Shown piece by piece: positions 1 through 6,785 of a DNA stretch of 8,469 nt. The stretch's first letter is position 1. Every line of letters begins with the position of its first letter. Both the position numbers and the translations under genes were made by a program. The DNA comes from CAZLNV01 sp964561095 (GTDB taxonomy: Bacteria; Bacillota_I; Bacilli_A; RF39; UBA660): assembly GCA_964561095.1 (NCBI GenBank), contig CAZLNV010000032.1:1-8469 (forward strand), read 5' to 3'. The notes beneath the pieces were generated by a model. That model was not told where the DNA came from. It saw only the letters and a list, made by a program, of their open reading frames with translations, and made no database searches.

Positions 1-60
1 TTAATTGTTCACGATGAAAATGGAAATTATACAAAAGAAGTATTAGAATTATTTCAATAG
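1..60 (+). CDS. 3' end of a gene, probably tRNA1(Val) (adenine37-N6)-methyltransferase (YabB/TrmN6)
   Basis: The frame open from the first base encodes 19 residues, LIVHDENGNYTKEVLELFQ, and stops with TAG at 58-60. The rest of the gene lies outside the window. The ending resembles the usual C-terminus of YabB/TrmN6-type methyltransferases, where a P-L-I-V/I-Y-D/N-E-x-G-x-Y-T-x-E-V pattern closes the protein; these enzymes N6-methylate A37 of tRNA1(Val). In Bacillus, yabB lies just upstream of rsmI with only yazA between them, which agrees with the position here. The stop codon overlaps the Shine-Dalgarno sequence of rsmI (AGGAGG at 59-64), so the two genes are probably co-transcribed. The identification rests on 19 residues plus synteny and is tentative. 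Confidence 0.55.
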   Translation, partial: LIVHDENGNYTKEVLELFQ

Positions 61-68
61 GAGGAAGT

Positions 69-914
69 ATGGTACAAAGAAGTTATAAAGACAAAAAGAG
101 TGAGGGAACTTTATATATTATTCCTACACCGATTGGTAATATAAAAGATATTACATTAAGAGCAATGGAAATATTAAAACAAGTTGATATTATTTATGCT
201 GAAGACACTAGAACTTCAAAAATTTTATTAAATTCATTGGAAATAAAAACACCATTAAAATCATGTCACCTTCATAATGAAAAAACAGTTAAATATAAAA
301 TTTTGGATGAATTGAAAATAGGAAAAAATCTGGGTTTAATATCCGATCAAGGGACACCTTTACTTAGTGATCCGGGATATGAAGTTGTAAAGGAAGCAAT
401 AGAAAATAATATAAACGTTGTAGCTTTGCCAGGAGCTTCAGCTCTTCTTCCGGCACTTAATACTTCTGGGATTGAGGCTAATAAATTTTTGTTTTTTGGA
501 TTTTTAAATAGCAAAGATGCATCTGCAAAGAAAGAATTGGAAACATTAAAAGATATTGAATATACATTAGTACTTTATGAATCACCTCATAGACTTTCAA
601 AAACATTAAATAATATTTTAAAAATAATGGGTAATAGAAATATAAGTATTTCTAGAGAAATTAGTAAAATATATGAAGAAGTATTTAGAGGAAATGTAAG
701 CGAAGCAATAGAATTTTATGTTGAACCAAAAGGTGAATTTGTAATAGTAATAGAAAAAGGAATAAAAATTTTGGATGTTAATGGAGCATTAGAAGAAGTT
801 AAAAAAGCCGTTGCAAGCGGGATGACCAATAAAGATGCTGTAAAGTTAGTTTCAAAAAAATATGGAGTATCCAAAAATTTATTGTATAATAAATTTGAGG
901 AGGATAAAAAATGA
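69..914 (+). CDS. rsmI: 16S rRNA (cytidine1402-2'-O)-methyltransferase RsmI
   Basis: This is a SAM-dependent methyltransferase of the tetrapyrrole-methylase fold that adds the 2'-O-methyl group of C1402 in the decoding centre of 16S rRNA. The 281 residues match the family length (about 280-290). Visible motifs are the N-terminal IIPTPIGN (17-24), AEDTR (44-48), the SAM-loop region SDQGTPLLSDPG (92-103), LPGAS (120-124) and YESPHR (170-175). The C-terminal 50 residues form the small helical domain typical of full-length RsmI. SDQG replaces the commoner SDAG, a mild change. The start is ATG 69, four bases after AGGAGG; N-terminal extensions of about 15 residues before PTPIGN also occur in Bacillus RsmI. 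The stop codon overlaps the pth start (ATGA, 911-914), indicating translational coupling. Confidence 0.95.
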   Translation: MVQRSYKDKKSEGTLYIIPTPIGNIKDITLRAMEILKQVDIIYAEDTRTSKILLNSLEIKTPLKSCHLHNEKTVKYKILDELKIGKNLGLISDQGTPLLSDPGYEVVKEAIENNINVVALPGASALLPALNTSGIEANKFLFFGFLNSKDASAKKELETLKDIEYTLVLYESPHRLSKTLNNILKIMGNRNISISREISKIYEEVFRGNVSEAIEFYVEPKGEFVIVIEKGIKILDVNGALEEVKKAVASGMTNKDAVKLVSKKYGVSKNLLYNKFEEDKK

Positions 915-1462
915 AACTAATAGTAGGTTTGGGAAATCCAGGTAAAGAATATGAAAATACAAGACACAATGTAGGATTTATGGCTATTGATTCATTTGCA
1001 AATTCTCATGAACTAAAATTTAAAGAAAAATTTAAAGGCTTATATTCAGAATATCTAGTTAATAATGAAAAAATTATATTATTAAAACCACAAAATTATA
1101 TGAATTTATCTGGAGGAGTTGTACATGAATTTAAAGAATATTATGGAATAGATATTAGTGATATTTTTGTCATATATGATGATGTTAGTTTTGATATTGG
1201 GACTTATAAATTAAAAAAATCAGGTTCTTCTGGTGGCCACAACGGTATGAATGATATCATTAATTCATTAAAGTCAGAAAATATAAAAAGACTTAAAATA
1301 GGAATTTCAAGGGGCAACAAAGAACTAAAAAACTATGTTTTAGGAAAATTTGGTATATTAGAAAAAAATAAAGTTAAAAATATAATAGTGATATCTAATA
1401 ATATTATCGAAGATTATATTACAACTGATTTTGAAAAATTAATGCAAAAGTACAACAGGTAA
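911..1462 (+). CDS. pth: Peptidyl-tRNA hydrolase
   Basis: Pth cleaves the ester bond of peptidyl-tRNAs that fall off the ribosome and so recycles tRNA in the cytoplasm. At 183 residues it is a full-length bacterial Pth. All key positions are visible: GLGNPG (6-11, Asn9), TRHNVGF with catalytic His19 (17-23), KPQNYMN with Asn65 (59-65), the acidic Asp90 in IYDD (88-91; equivalent to E. coli Asp93), and GGHNG with His110 and Asn111 (108-112). The start is well supported by GAGGAGG at 897-903, seven bases upstream, inside the end of rsmI. The gene overlaps rsmI by 4 bases and lies 4 bases before mfd. In Bacillus the small gene fin (yabK) sits between pth and mfd; there is no room for it here. 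Confidence 0.97.
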   Translation: MKLIVGLGNPGKEYENTRHNVGFMAIDSFANSHELKFKEKFKGLYSEYLVNNEKIILLKPQNYMNLSGGVVHEFKEYYGIDISDIFVIYDDVSFDIGTYKLKKSGSSGGHNGMNDIINSLKSENIKRLKIGISRGNKELKNYVLGKFGILEKNKVKNIIVISNNIIEDYITTDFEKLMQKYNR

Positions 1463-1466
1463 GCAG

Positions 1467-4400
1467 ATGAAGATTAATTTATTTAAAAATTTATTTGATT
1501 TTAAAATAGAAAAAGATATGAAGGTGTCTATTTCTGATAATGAAATATATAATCAGTTACTATTATATATTTTTTCTCGTGAAAAAAGAGATTTAATAAT
1601 AATAACACCAAATTTAAATGAAGCAAATAAATTATTTTTTAAATTAAAAAATTATTATGATGATACATACATATTTCCTGATGATGACTACTTAACTAAG
1701 AAAGCAATTGCGTCTTCTCCAGATTTGTTATATATGAGAATGAATCTATTAAATAATTTAAGTTCTAAAGATGAAAAAATAGTAATATGTCCAATTAATA
1801 GTTTTTTAAAAAAATTACCAGATTACAAAAAGTTTAAAGATTTATCAATTAATATTAAAGCAAATGACATTGTTGATAGAAATGACTTAATAAGTAAATT
1901 GTTAAAAATAGGATACAAAAGAGATACGGTTGTGACAAATACTGGTGAGTTTTCTGTAAGAGGATTTGTAATAGATATATTTCCTATAAATGAAGATCAC
2001 CCAATAAGAATTGAATTTTTTGATAATGAGGTAGAAGCTATTAAATATTTTGATGAATTTACTCAATTATCTATATGTGAAATAAACGATATAGTAATTA
2101 AACCAATAGTAGATGAATATGAAGACGCAACTTCTAATATTTTGCAATATTTAAATAATCCTTTAGCTGTCATAGAAGATATAAACAAGATAATTGATGC
2201 AATAAAAAACATCAAAGAACAGGCTAAATATTATGATGACTATGAAGATTATTCATTTGATATATCAAAAATAGATAATAAAATATATGTTGATTTGTTC
2301 GATAATTATGATGATTATTCTTTAACAATTAAAGCTGAAGAAATATTAAATTATAATGAAAATTATGATAAATTTATAGAAGATATTATTAATAAAAAAG
2401 GTATACTTTATTCAGCAAACAATAAGTTTAACGATACTATTAAAAATAAACCCATAAAAATTATTGAAGAAAGTCTTAATAAAGGATTTAAGTACAAAGA
2501 TAATTATTATTTTTCTATAAACGACTTGAAAAAGTCAGCTGAATCATATAGCTATAATATTAAATACAAATTAGGAAAAAGAATAACTAATATAGAGAAC
2601 TTATCTATAGGAGATTATGTTGTGCATAAATCCTATGGTATAGGTGTTTATATGGGAATTGCGACTATTACTAAGAACGGATTACAGCGAGATTATATAT
2701 TACTTCAATATAAAGGAACAGATAAATTATACATTCCTGTAGATAAATTAGACAAATTATATAAGTATTCATCAAAAGATGGTGCAAGACCTAATTTACA
2801 AAAACTAAATAATGATGAATGGGAAAAAGTAAAAGATAGAATAAAAACAAAGATAAAAGAAATTTCCGGAGAATTAATAAAAATATATAAAGAAAGAACT
2901 CAGGCAAAAGTAACACCATATGATGCGGACAACGATATGCAGTTGCTTTTTGAATCTGAATTTCCATATGAAGAAACTCCCGATCAATTAAAAGCAATAA
3001 AAGAAATAAAAAGGGATTTAGAAAGTTCTAAGCCAATGGATAGACTACTTTGTGGGGATGTTGGGTATGGCAAGACAGAAGTTATATTCAGAGCTATGTT
3101 TAAAACAGTTTTTAATAATAAGCAGGTAATGTATTTGTGTCCAACAACGCTTTTATCTCAGCAACAATACGAAAATTCCATAAAAAGATTTAGTAATTAT
3201 GGTGTGTCTATTGCAATACTGAATAGATATGTTACACCATCCAAATCAAAACAAATATTAGAAGATTTTTCTAATGGCAAAATAGATATTTTATTTGGAA
3301 CTCATAGATTATTGAGCGATGATGTAAAACCACAAAAATTAGGCCTTTTAGTAATCGATGAAGAGCAAAGATTTGGCGTAATACATAAAGAAAAAATAAA
3401 AAAGTATAAAAGTAATGTGCATATACTTAGTGTCTCAGCCACACCAATACCTAGAAGCTTACAAATGTCTTTAACTGGTATAAGAGATTTGTCACTAATA
3501 GAAACGGCTCCTAAAAATAGATATCCTATTCAAACATATGTTATAGCGTATGATGAGCAACTATTAAAAGAGGCAATCTTAAAGGAAATCTCAAGAAATG
3601 GTCAAATATTCATTCTTTATAATAAAATTAAAAATATGGGAGCTTTTGTACTAAAATTAGAGCATTTAATGCCAAACGTAACTATAAGATATGCACATGG
3701 AAAAATGAATAAAGATCAAATTCAGGATATAATGACAGATTTTTATGATAATAAGTTTAGCGTGCTAATAAGTACAACTATAATAGAAAATGGAATTGAT
3801 ATACCAAATGCTAATACGATGATAGTAATGGACTCGGATTTGTTTGGATTAAGTCAGTTATATCAAATAAGAGGAAGAGTTGGAAGAAGTGATAAAATAG
3901 CATATACTTATTTAATGTATAATAAAGCAAATATATTGACAGAATCTGCTACGAAAAGATTAAATGCCATAAAAGAATTTACAGAATTAGGTAGTGGCTA
4001 TAAAATAGCAATGAGAGATTTAAGTATAAGAGGTGCTGGAGATATGTTAGGCACCGAACAAGCAGGATTTATTGACTCTGTTGGGGTTGATTTATATTTG
4101 GAATTAATTAACGAAGAATTAAACAACATAATACCAGTCGAAGATAATAAAGACATTGTAATAGATGATGTATCAACTCACATAAGCGAAAAATACAGCA
4201 ATGAAGATGAACTGATAATTGAAATTCATAGTAAAATCAATTCAATCGATAGTGACGAAAAATTTGAAGAAGTAGAAAAAGAAATACTAGACAGATTCGG
4301 ATTAATAGATGAAAAAATAAGAACATATATGATCCAAGAATATGTTGAAAAACTGTTGGATAAATTAAGTATTAAGATATTAATAAATGATCAAAGCAAA

Positions 4401-4604
4401 ATATCACTTAAGATTGATGATAAAATTTATGCAAAATTAAACATAGAGGAATTATTTATAGAAACAAGTAGAATTAATACAAAATTTTCTTTTGTATATA
4501 GGGATACATTTATAATAATATCACTTTTAAAATTAAAATATGATGAACATTATTTAAACTATATTTTAAAATTATTAAAGTACATACAAAAAGAAGTAAA
4601 TTAA
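1467..4604 (+). CDS. mfd: Transcription-repair coupling factor Mfd
   Basis: Mfd is a double-stranded DNA translocase that pushes stalled RNA polymerase off lesions and recruits UvrA for nucleotide excision repair. The 1045 residues show, in order, a UvrB-like N-terminal module (about 1-210, with GEFSVRG near 160), a variable linker (about 211-377), the RNA-polymerase-interacting region starting GDYVVHKSYGIG (382-393), and the helicase core: Walker A GDVGYGKTE (530-538), Walker B DEEQ (631-634), motif III SATPIPR (657-663) and motif VI QIRGRVGRS (800-808). RIRGAGDMLG-type translocation residues and a C-terminal regulatory domain follow. It is about 130 residues shorter than the Bacillus protein; most of the loss lies between the UvrB-like module and the polymerase-binding region. 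The Shine-Dalgarno is weak (AGGT at 1457-1460), so translation may depend on coupling to pth. Confidence 0.97.
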   Translation: MKINLFKNLFDFKIEKDMKVSISDNEIYNQLLLYIFSREKRDLIIITPNLNEANKLFFKLKNYYDDTYIFPDDDYLTKKAIASSPDLLYMRMNLLNNLSSKDEKIVICPINSFLKKLPDYKKFKDLSINIKANDIVDRNDLISKLLKIGYKRDTVVTNTGEFSVRGFVIDIFPINEDHPIRIEFFDNEVEAIKYFDEFTQLSICEINDIVIKPIVDEYEDATSNILQYLNNPLAVIEDINKIIDAIKNIKEQAKYYDDYEDYSFDISKIDNKIYVDLFDNYDDYSLTIKAEEILNYNENYDKFIEDIINKKGILYSANNKFNDTIKNKPIKIIEESLNKGFKYKDNYYFSINDLKKSAESYSYNIKYKLGKRITNIENLSIGDYVVHKSYGIGVYMGIATITKNGLQRDYILLQYKGTDKLYIPVDKLDKLYKYSSKDGARPNLQKLNNDEWEKVKDRIKTKIKEISGELIKIYKERTQAKVTPYDADNDMQLLFESEFPYEETPDQLKAIKEIKRDLESSKPMDRLLCGDVGYGKTEVIFRAMFKTVFNNKQVMYLCPTTLLSQQQYENSIKRFSNYGVSIAILNRYVTPSKSKQILEDFSNGKIDILFGTHRLLSDDVKPQKLGLLVIDEEQRFGVIHKEKIKKYKSNVHILSVSATPIPRSLQMSLTGIRDLSLIETAPKNRYPIQTYVIAYDEQLLKEAILKEISRNGQIFILYNKIKNMGAFVLKLEHLMPNVTIRYAHGKMNKDQIQDIMTDFYDNKFSVLISTTIIENGIDIPNANTMIVMDSDLFGLSQLYQIRGRVGRSDKIAYTYLMYNKANILTESATKRLNAIKEFTELGSGYKIAMRDLSIRGAGDMLGTEQAGFIDSVGVDLYLELINEELNNIIPVEDNKDIVIDDVSTHISEKYSNEDELIIEIHSKINSIDSDEKFEEVEKEILDRFGLIDEKIRTYMIQEYVEKLLDKLSIKILINDQSKISLKIDDKIYAKLNIEELFIETSRINTKFSFVYRDTFIIISLLKLKYDEHYLNYILKLLKYIQKEVN

Positions 4605-4617
4605 TTTTTACTTCTTT
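4590..4617. terminator. Palindrome over both mfd and ppa stop codons, possible bidirectional terminator
   Basis: A perfect 11-bp inverted repeat, AAAGAAGTAAA (4590-4600) and TTTACTTCTTT (4607-4617), flanks a 6-base loop. It sits exactly where mfd (+) and ppa (-) converge and contains both stop codons. The stem has only two G-C pairs. T-rich sequence follows on the + strand, and A/T-rich sequence follows on the - strand, but neither has a clean uninterrupted T tract. A weak bidirectional terminator is the natural reading; termination itself is inferred. Confidence 0.4.
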
Positions 4618-5077
4618 CTGTTTCTATTCTTATTAATTCTTCTGCTTCTTTCCTATTATGAAAATCTTTAGCTATTACTTTAATGTTTTGAAGAGTTTTA
4701 TAATTTTCAAAAAAATCTTTAATTTCAATTAATTGATGTTCTGGTATATCTTCAATTTCATGTATATGTTCATATCTAGGGTCTTTATCCAATACAGCAA
4801 TTACTTTTTTATCATCTTGATCGTTATCAATTACATCTAAGTATCCAACAACTCTAGCATCAACTATACACCCAGGAAAAGTTGGAAAATTGCTTAAAAT
4901 TAATATATCTAGTGGATCTCCATCATCTGATAAAGTATTATCAATAAATCCATATTCTCCGGGATAAGTTAGTGAAGAATATAAAACCCTATCTAATTTA
5001 ATTTTTCCAGTAGCTTTATCAATTTCAAATTTGTTTTTAGTACCAATAGGTATTTCAATAGTGGCTTCAACAACCAT
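4601..5077 (-). CDS. ppa: Inorganic pyrophosphatase, family I
   Basis: This soluble Mg-dependent enzyme hydrolyses pyrophosphate released by nucleic-acid, tRNA-charging and other biosynthetic reactions, pulling them forward. Counting from the chosen start (158 residues), the full active-site set of E. coli Ppa is present: Lys16, Glu18, Arg30, Tyr38, Tyr42, the DGDPLD signature with Asp52, Asp54 and Asp57, then Asp84, Asp89, Lys91, Tyr126 and Lys127. An ATG six codons upstream (5095) is also open. I prefer 5077 because GAAAGTGAT just before it can pair with the 16S 3' end, and because the predicted promoter would start transcription at about 5095, on top of the upstream ATG. It faces mfd and shares the TTAA stop palindrome with it. 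Bacillus subtilis itself uses a family II enzyme, so this gene is not part of the Bacillus block. Confidence 0.95.
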   Translation of the reverse strand: MVVEATIEIPIGTKNKFEIDKATGKIKLDRVLYSSLTYPGEYGFIDNTLSDDGDPLDILILSNFPTFPGCIVDARVVGYLDVIDNDQDDKKVIAVLDKDPRYEHIHEIEDIPEHQLIEIKDFFENYKTLQNIKVIAKDFHNRKEAEELIRIETERSKN

Positions 5078-5101
5078 GTTATCACTTTCTTTCATAATAA
5101 A

Positions 5102-5130
5102 AGTATATTTTAAAAAAATATAATTGTCAA
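5102..5130 (-). promoter_or_regulatory. Promoter of ppa (SigA-type)
   Basis: On the - strand a perfect -35 TTGACA (5130 down to 5125) is followed by a 17-base spacer and -10 TATACT (5107 down to 5102), one mismatch from consensus. The start point would be near 5095, giving a leader of about 18 bases before the preferred ppa start at 5077. Orientation and spacing fit housekeeping expression of ppa. Confidence 0.75.
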
Positions 5131-5132
5131 TG

Positions 5133-5138
5133 TATAAT
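5133..5138 (+). promoter_or_regulatory. Candidate -10 element for spoVT
   Basis: TATAAT, a perfect SigA -10, lies 47 bases before the spoVT start codon. The -35 partner is poor: TTTAAA at 5109-5114, with an 18-base spacer. The overlapping heptamer TATAATA is also one base from the SigG -10 CATAATA, which would fit a forespore gene, but the -35 side is equally weak for SigG. The sigma factor therefore cannot be settled. The element starts two bases beyond the ppa -35, so the two promoters compete for space. Confidence 0.4.
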
Positions 5139-5147
5139 AAGTTACCT

Positions 5148-5165
5148 TTATTAGCAAACTAATAA
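5148..5165 (+). repeat. 7-bp inverted repeat in the spoVT leader, possible operator
   Basis: TTATTAG (5148-5154) and CTAATAA (5159-5165) are perfect reverse complements separated by CAAA. The repeat lies just after the expected start point of the spoVT transcript and before its Shine-Dalgarno. AbrB-family proteins bind loosely defined AT-rich sites, so self-regulation is possible, but the stem is short and the region so AT-rich that chance is not excluded. Confidence 0.3.
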
Positions 5166-5185
5166 TAAAAAGGAAGGAAGTAATT

Positions 5186-5707
5186 ATGTCTGGAATAGTA
5201 AGAAAAATAGATGAATTGGGTAGGATTGTGATACCAAAAGAATTAAGAAAAGCATTAACAATAAAGAATGGTGACGATATAGAAATCACAATAGTAGATG
5301 ACAAAAAAATTATATTAGAAAAATTTTACAGACTAAAAAGTTTAGAAGAAATAATATTAAAATATTCTTCAATAATGGATAAATATCTTATAAGCGAATT
5401 TTTAATAACCGATAAAGAAAAAATAATAGTGACTTCTAAAAAATTAAAAGAAGTGATAAATAGTAAAATAGGGCTTCCTATAATTGACATGATAGAAAAT
5501 AGAAAACAGGTATTAGAAAGCAAATCAAAAAATATAAAGATTAGTAGTAGTTTAGAATTTAATAAGTATTTCTATTTTTATCCGATAATAATAAATACAG
5601 ATATATTAGGCAGCATTATTTTATTAAATGATACAACTATTGGTGATAAAGATATTACAATTGTTGAAATAATAATATCTTTACTAAAATTAAAATTAGA
5701 ATGTTAA
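5186..5707 (+). CDS. spoVT: Stage V sporulation protein T, AbrB-family regulator with a GAF-like domain
   Basis: In Bacillus, SpoVT is a DNA-binding tetramer that adjusts SigG-dependent gene expression in the forespore. The 173 residues (Bacillus 178) begin with the swapped-hairpin AbrB domain: GIVRKIDELGRIVIPKELRK (3-22), followed by a GDDIEI strand. The rest (about 55-173) matches the SpoVT GAF-like domain, including the segment RKQVLESKSKNI, which lines up with SSVLESDAKSV of Bacillus, and a PIIINTDILGSIIL strand pair. The long C-terminal domain distinguishes it from plain AbrB (about 95 residues). The start at ATG 5186 follows AGGAAGGAAG (5171-5180). It is divergent from ppa and ends at its own terminator. 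In Bacillus spoVT lies directly downstream of mfd; here ppa has come between them. Confidence 0.9.
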   Translation: MSGIVRKIDELGRIVIPKELRKALTIKNGDDIEITIVDDKKIILEKFYRLKSLEEIILKYSSIMDKYLISEFLITDKEKIIVTSKKLKEVINSKIGLPIIDMIENRKQVLESKSKNIKISSSLEFNKYFYFYPIIINTDILGSIILLNDTTIGDKDITIVEIIISLLKLKLEC

Positions 5708-5733
5708 TAAATGTAAAAAAATGTCAATTTATG

Positions 5734-5770
5734 AAAAAGATTGTATTTTTTGTTGAAACAATCTTTTTTA
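5734..5770 (+). terminator. Intrinsic terminator of spoVT
   Basis: AAAAAGATTGT (5734-5744) pairs perfectly with ACAATCTTTTT (5758-5768) around a 13-base loop, and the run of six T closes the right arm at 5764-5769. It starts 26 bases after the spoVT stop. The stem has only two G-C pairs, which is normal for so AT-rich a genome. The next promoter begins inside this hairpin. Confidence 0.65.
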
Positions 5771-5781
5771 ATTGGTATAGT
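5753..5781 (+). promoter_or_regulatory. Promoter of the small membrane protein-tatD unit (SigA-type, extended -10)
   Basis: The -35 TTGAAA (5753-5758), a 17-base spacer and the -10 TATAGT (5776-5781) are each one mismatch or less off consensus per hexamer pair position set, and TGG at 5773-5775 supplies the TGn of an extended -10. The start point would be about 5788. The -35 lies in the loop of the spoVT terminator, and the terminator's right arm and T tract lie in the spacer. Confidence 0.7.
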
Positions 5782-5795
5782 GTGAATGATGATCT

Positions 5796-5981
5796 ATGAA
5801 AACAATGAAGAAATTATTGAAGTACAAAGTAAATAAGAAGTTTGTTGTGTTTTCTGTAGTATTGTTAATTTTAAATTTTGTTATAGTTAAATTTTTAATT
5901 GAGCACTTTTATGGTTATGTATTTTTATTTTCATTTGATTACTATATAGCTAAATATATGCACATTACCTGTAACGATTAA
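5796..5981 (+). CDS. Small membrane protein of unknown function
   Basis: I do not recognise this 61-residue protein. It has a strongly basic N-terminus (nine Lys in the first 15 residues or so, counted from MKTMKKLLKYK), a hydrophobic helix at about 17-35 (FVVFSVVLLILNFVIVKFL), then a second aromatic-rich hydrophobic stretch at about 39-50 and a short polar tail ending HITCND. The basic-then-hydrophobic pattern suggests an inner-membrane protein with its N-terminus in the cytoplasm. No good Shine-Dalgarno precedes ATG 5796, and the predicted transcript starts only about 8 bases upstream; ATG 5805 (58 residues) is an alternative. A stop codon in frame at 5790-5792 excludes a longer form. Base composition matches the neighbours, and the tatD start lies 9 bases downstream, so it could be a real partner, or a leader peptide affecting tatD. 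Confidence 0.6.
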   Translation: MKTMKKLLKYKVNKKFVVFSVVLLILNFVIVKFLIEHFYGYVFLFSFDYYIAKYMHITCND

Positions 5982-5990
5982 GAGGAACTG

Positions 5991-6755
5991 ATGTATATTG
6001 ATTCACACGCACACATTTATAAGGAATACTATGAAGACATAAAAAAAGTAAGTGATGATGCGATAAAGAATAATGTTTTAGAAATAATAAATTGTGCTAC
6101 TGATTTTGATAATTTTAATGAGATAATTGATTTATCAAAGCAGTATGATTTTTATTATACTTTGGGGCTGCATCCAGAAACTTTAAGTAATTATCAAGAT
6201 ATAAATTTATTAGAAAGATATATAAAAGAAAATATAGAAAATTCAAAGTTTTTGGGTATTGGTGAAATAGGCTTAGATTACCATTATTCTTTAGAAAATA
6301 AAAAAGAGCAAAAGGATTTATTTGAATATCAATTGTCATTAGCAGATAAATACAGCTTACCAGTAATAATTCATTCAAGAGATGCTACAATGGATACTTT
6401 AAATATTTTAAAACAATACAATTTAAAAGGAATAATACATTGTTTTTCTGGTTCTGTTTCTACTGCAAAAGAGTATGTTAAATTAGGATATAAATTAGGA
6501 ATAGGCGGAGTTATAACATTTAAAAATTGCAATTTAAAAGAATATATTGAATCTATAGGATTAGAAAACATAGTGTTAGAAACAGATTCGCCTTATATGA
6601 CACCAGAACCTTTAAGAAAGTATAAAAACGAACCTAAAAATATAAAAATAATTGCCGAATTTATTGCAAAAATATTTAATAGAACTGCGGAAGAAGTGGG
6701 AAACATTACCACAAATAATTGTAAGGAAATTTTTGACTTTAAAAAGAAAAAGTGA
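5991..6755 (+). CDS. tatD: TatD-family metal-dependent DNase
   Basis: TatD enzymes are cytoplasmic TIM-barrel metallohydrolases with 3'-5' exonuclease activity, linked to DNA repair and turnover. The 254 residues are the family length. Metal ligands are visible in order: the HAH pair His6 and His8, Glu92 in GEIGLDYH (91-98), His128 in IHSRDA (127-132), His150 in IHCFSG (149-154) and Asp199 in ETDSPYMTPEP (197-207). The start at ATG 5991 follows AGAGGA (5981-5986), which touches the stop codon of the small membrane protein. In Bacillus tatD (yabD) is followed by yabE, rnmV and ksgA; here a 3D-like protein and rsmA follow and rnmV is absent. The end of the gene carries the promoter of the next gene, and its TGA stop forms part of the extended -10. 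Confidence 0.95.
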   Translation: MYIDSHAHIYKEYYEDIKKVSDDAIKNNVLEIINCATDFDNFNEIIDLSKQYDFYYTLGLHPETLSNYQDINLLERYIKENIENSKFLGIGEIGLDYHYSLENKKEQKDLFEYQLSLADKYSLPVIIHSRDATMDTLNILKQYNLKGIIHCFSGSVSTAKEYVKLGYKLGIGGVITFKNCNLKEYIESIGLENIVLETDSPYMTPEPLRKYKNEPKNIKIIAEFIAKIFNRTAEEVGNITTNNCKEIFDFKKKK

Positions 6756-6761
6756 TATAAT
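6733..6761 (+). promoter_or_regulatory. Promoter of the 3D protein-rsmA unit (SigA-type, extended -10)
   Basis: TTGACT (6733-6738), a 17-base spacer and a perfect TATAAT (6756-6761), with TGA at 6753-6755 giving TGn directly before the -10. The start point would be near 6768, leaving an 18-base leader that contains the Shine-Dalgarno AAGAGGTG (6774-6781). The -35 and spacer lie in the last codons of tatD, and the tatD stop codon is the TGn element. It is one of the best promoter matches in the window. Confidence 0.8.
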
Positions 6762-6785
6762 TTAATCAGTAATAAGAGGTGCGAT

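Noticed and set aside
2791..2997. Open frame of 68 codons on the - strand inside mfd
   Set aside because: It lies wholly within a conserved part of mfd, has no ribosome binding site or promoter of note, and its Leu/Phe-rich composition is what the antisense of an AT-rich Lys/Glu-rich gene gives. The same applies to the minus-strand frames inside spoVT, tatD, the 3D gene, rsmA and yabG.
5708..5795. Riboswitch or T-box leader before the tatD unit
   Set aside because: The only structure is a simple terminator hairpin, the predicted leader is about 8 bases, and no conserved T-box or riboswitch motif is visible.
5796..5981. The small membrane protein as a type I toxin or phage holin
   Set aside because: Size and a single helix fit superficially, but there is no antisense RNA promoter or terminator opposite, no antitoxin and no phage gene nearby; it lies in a housekeeping unit.
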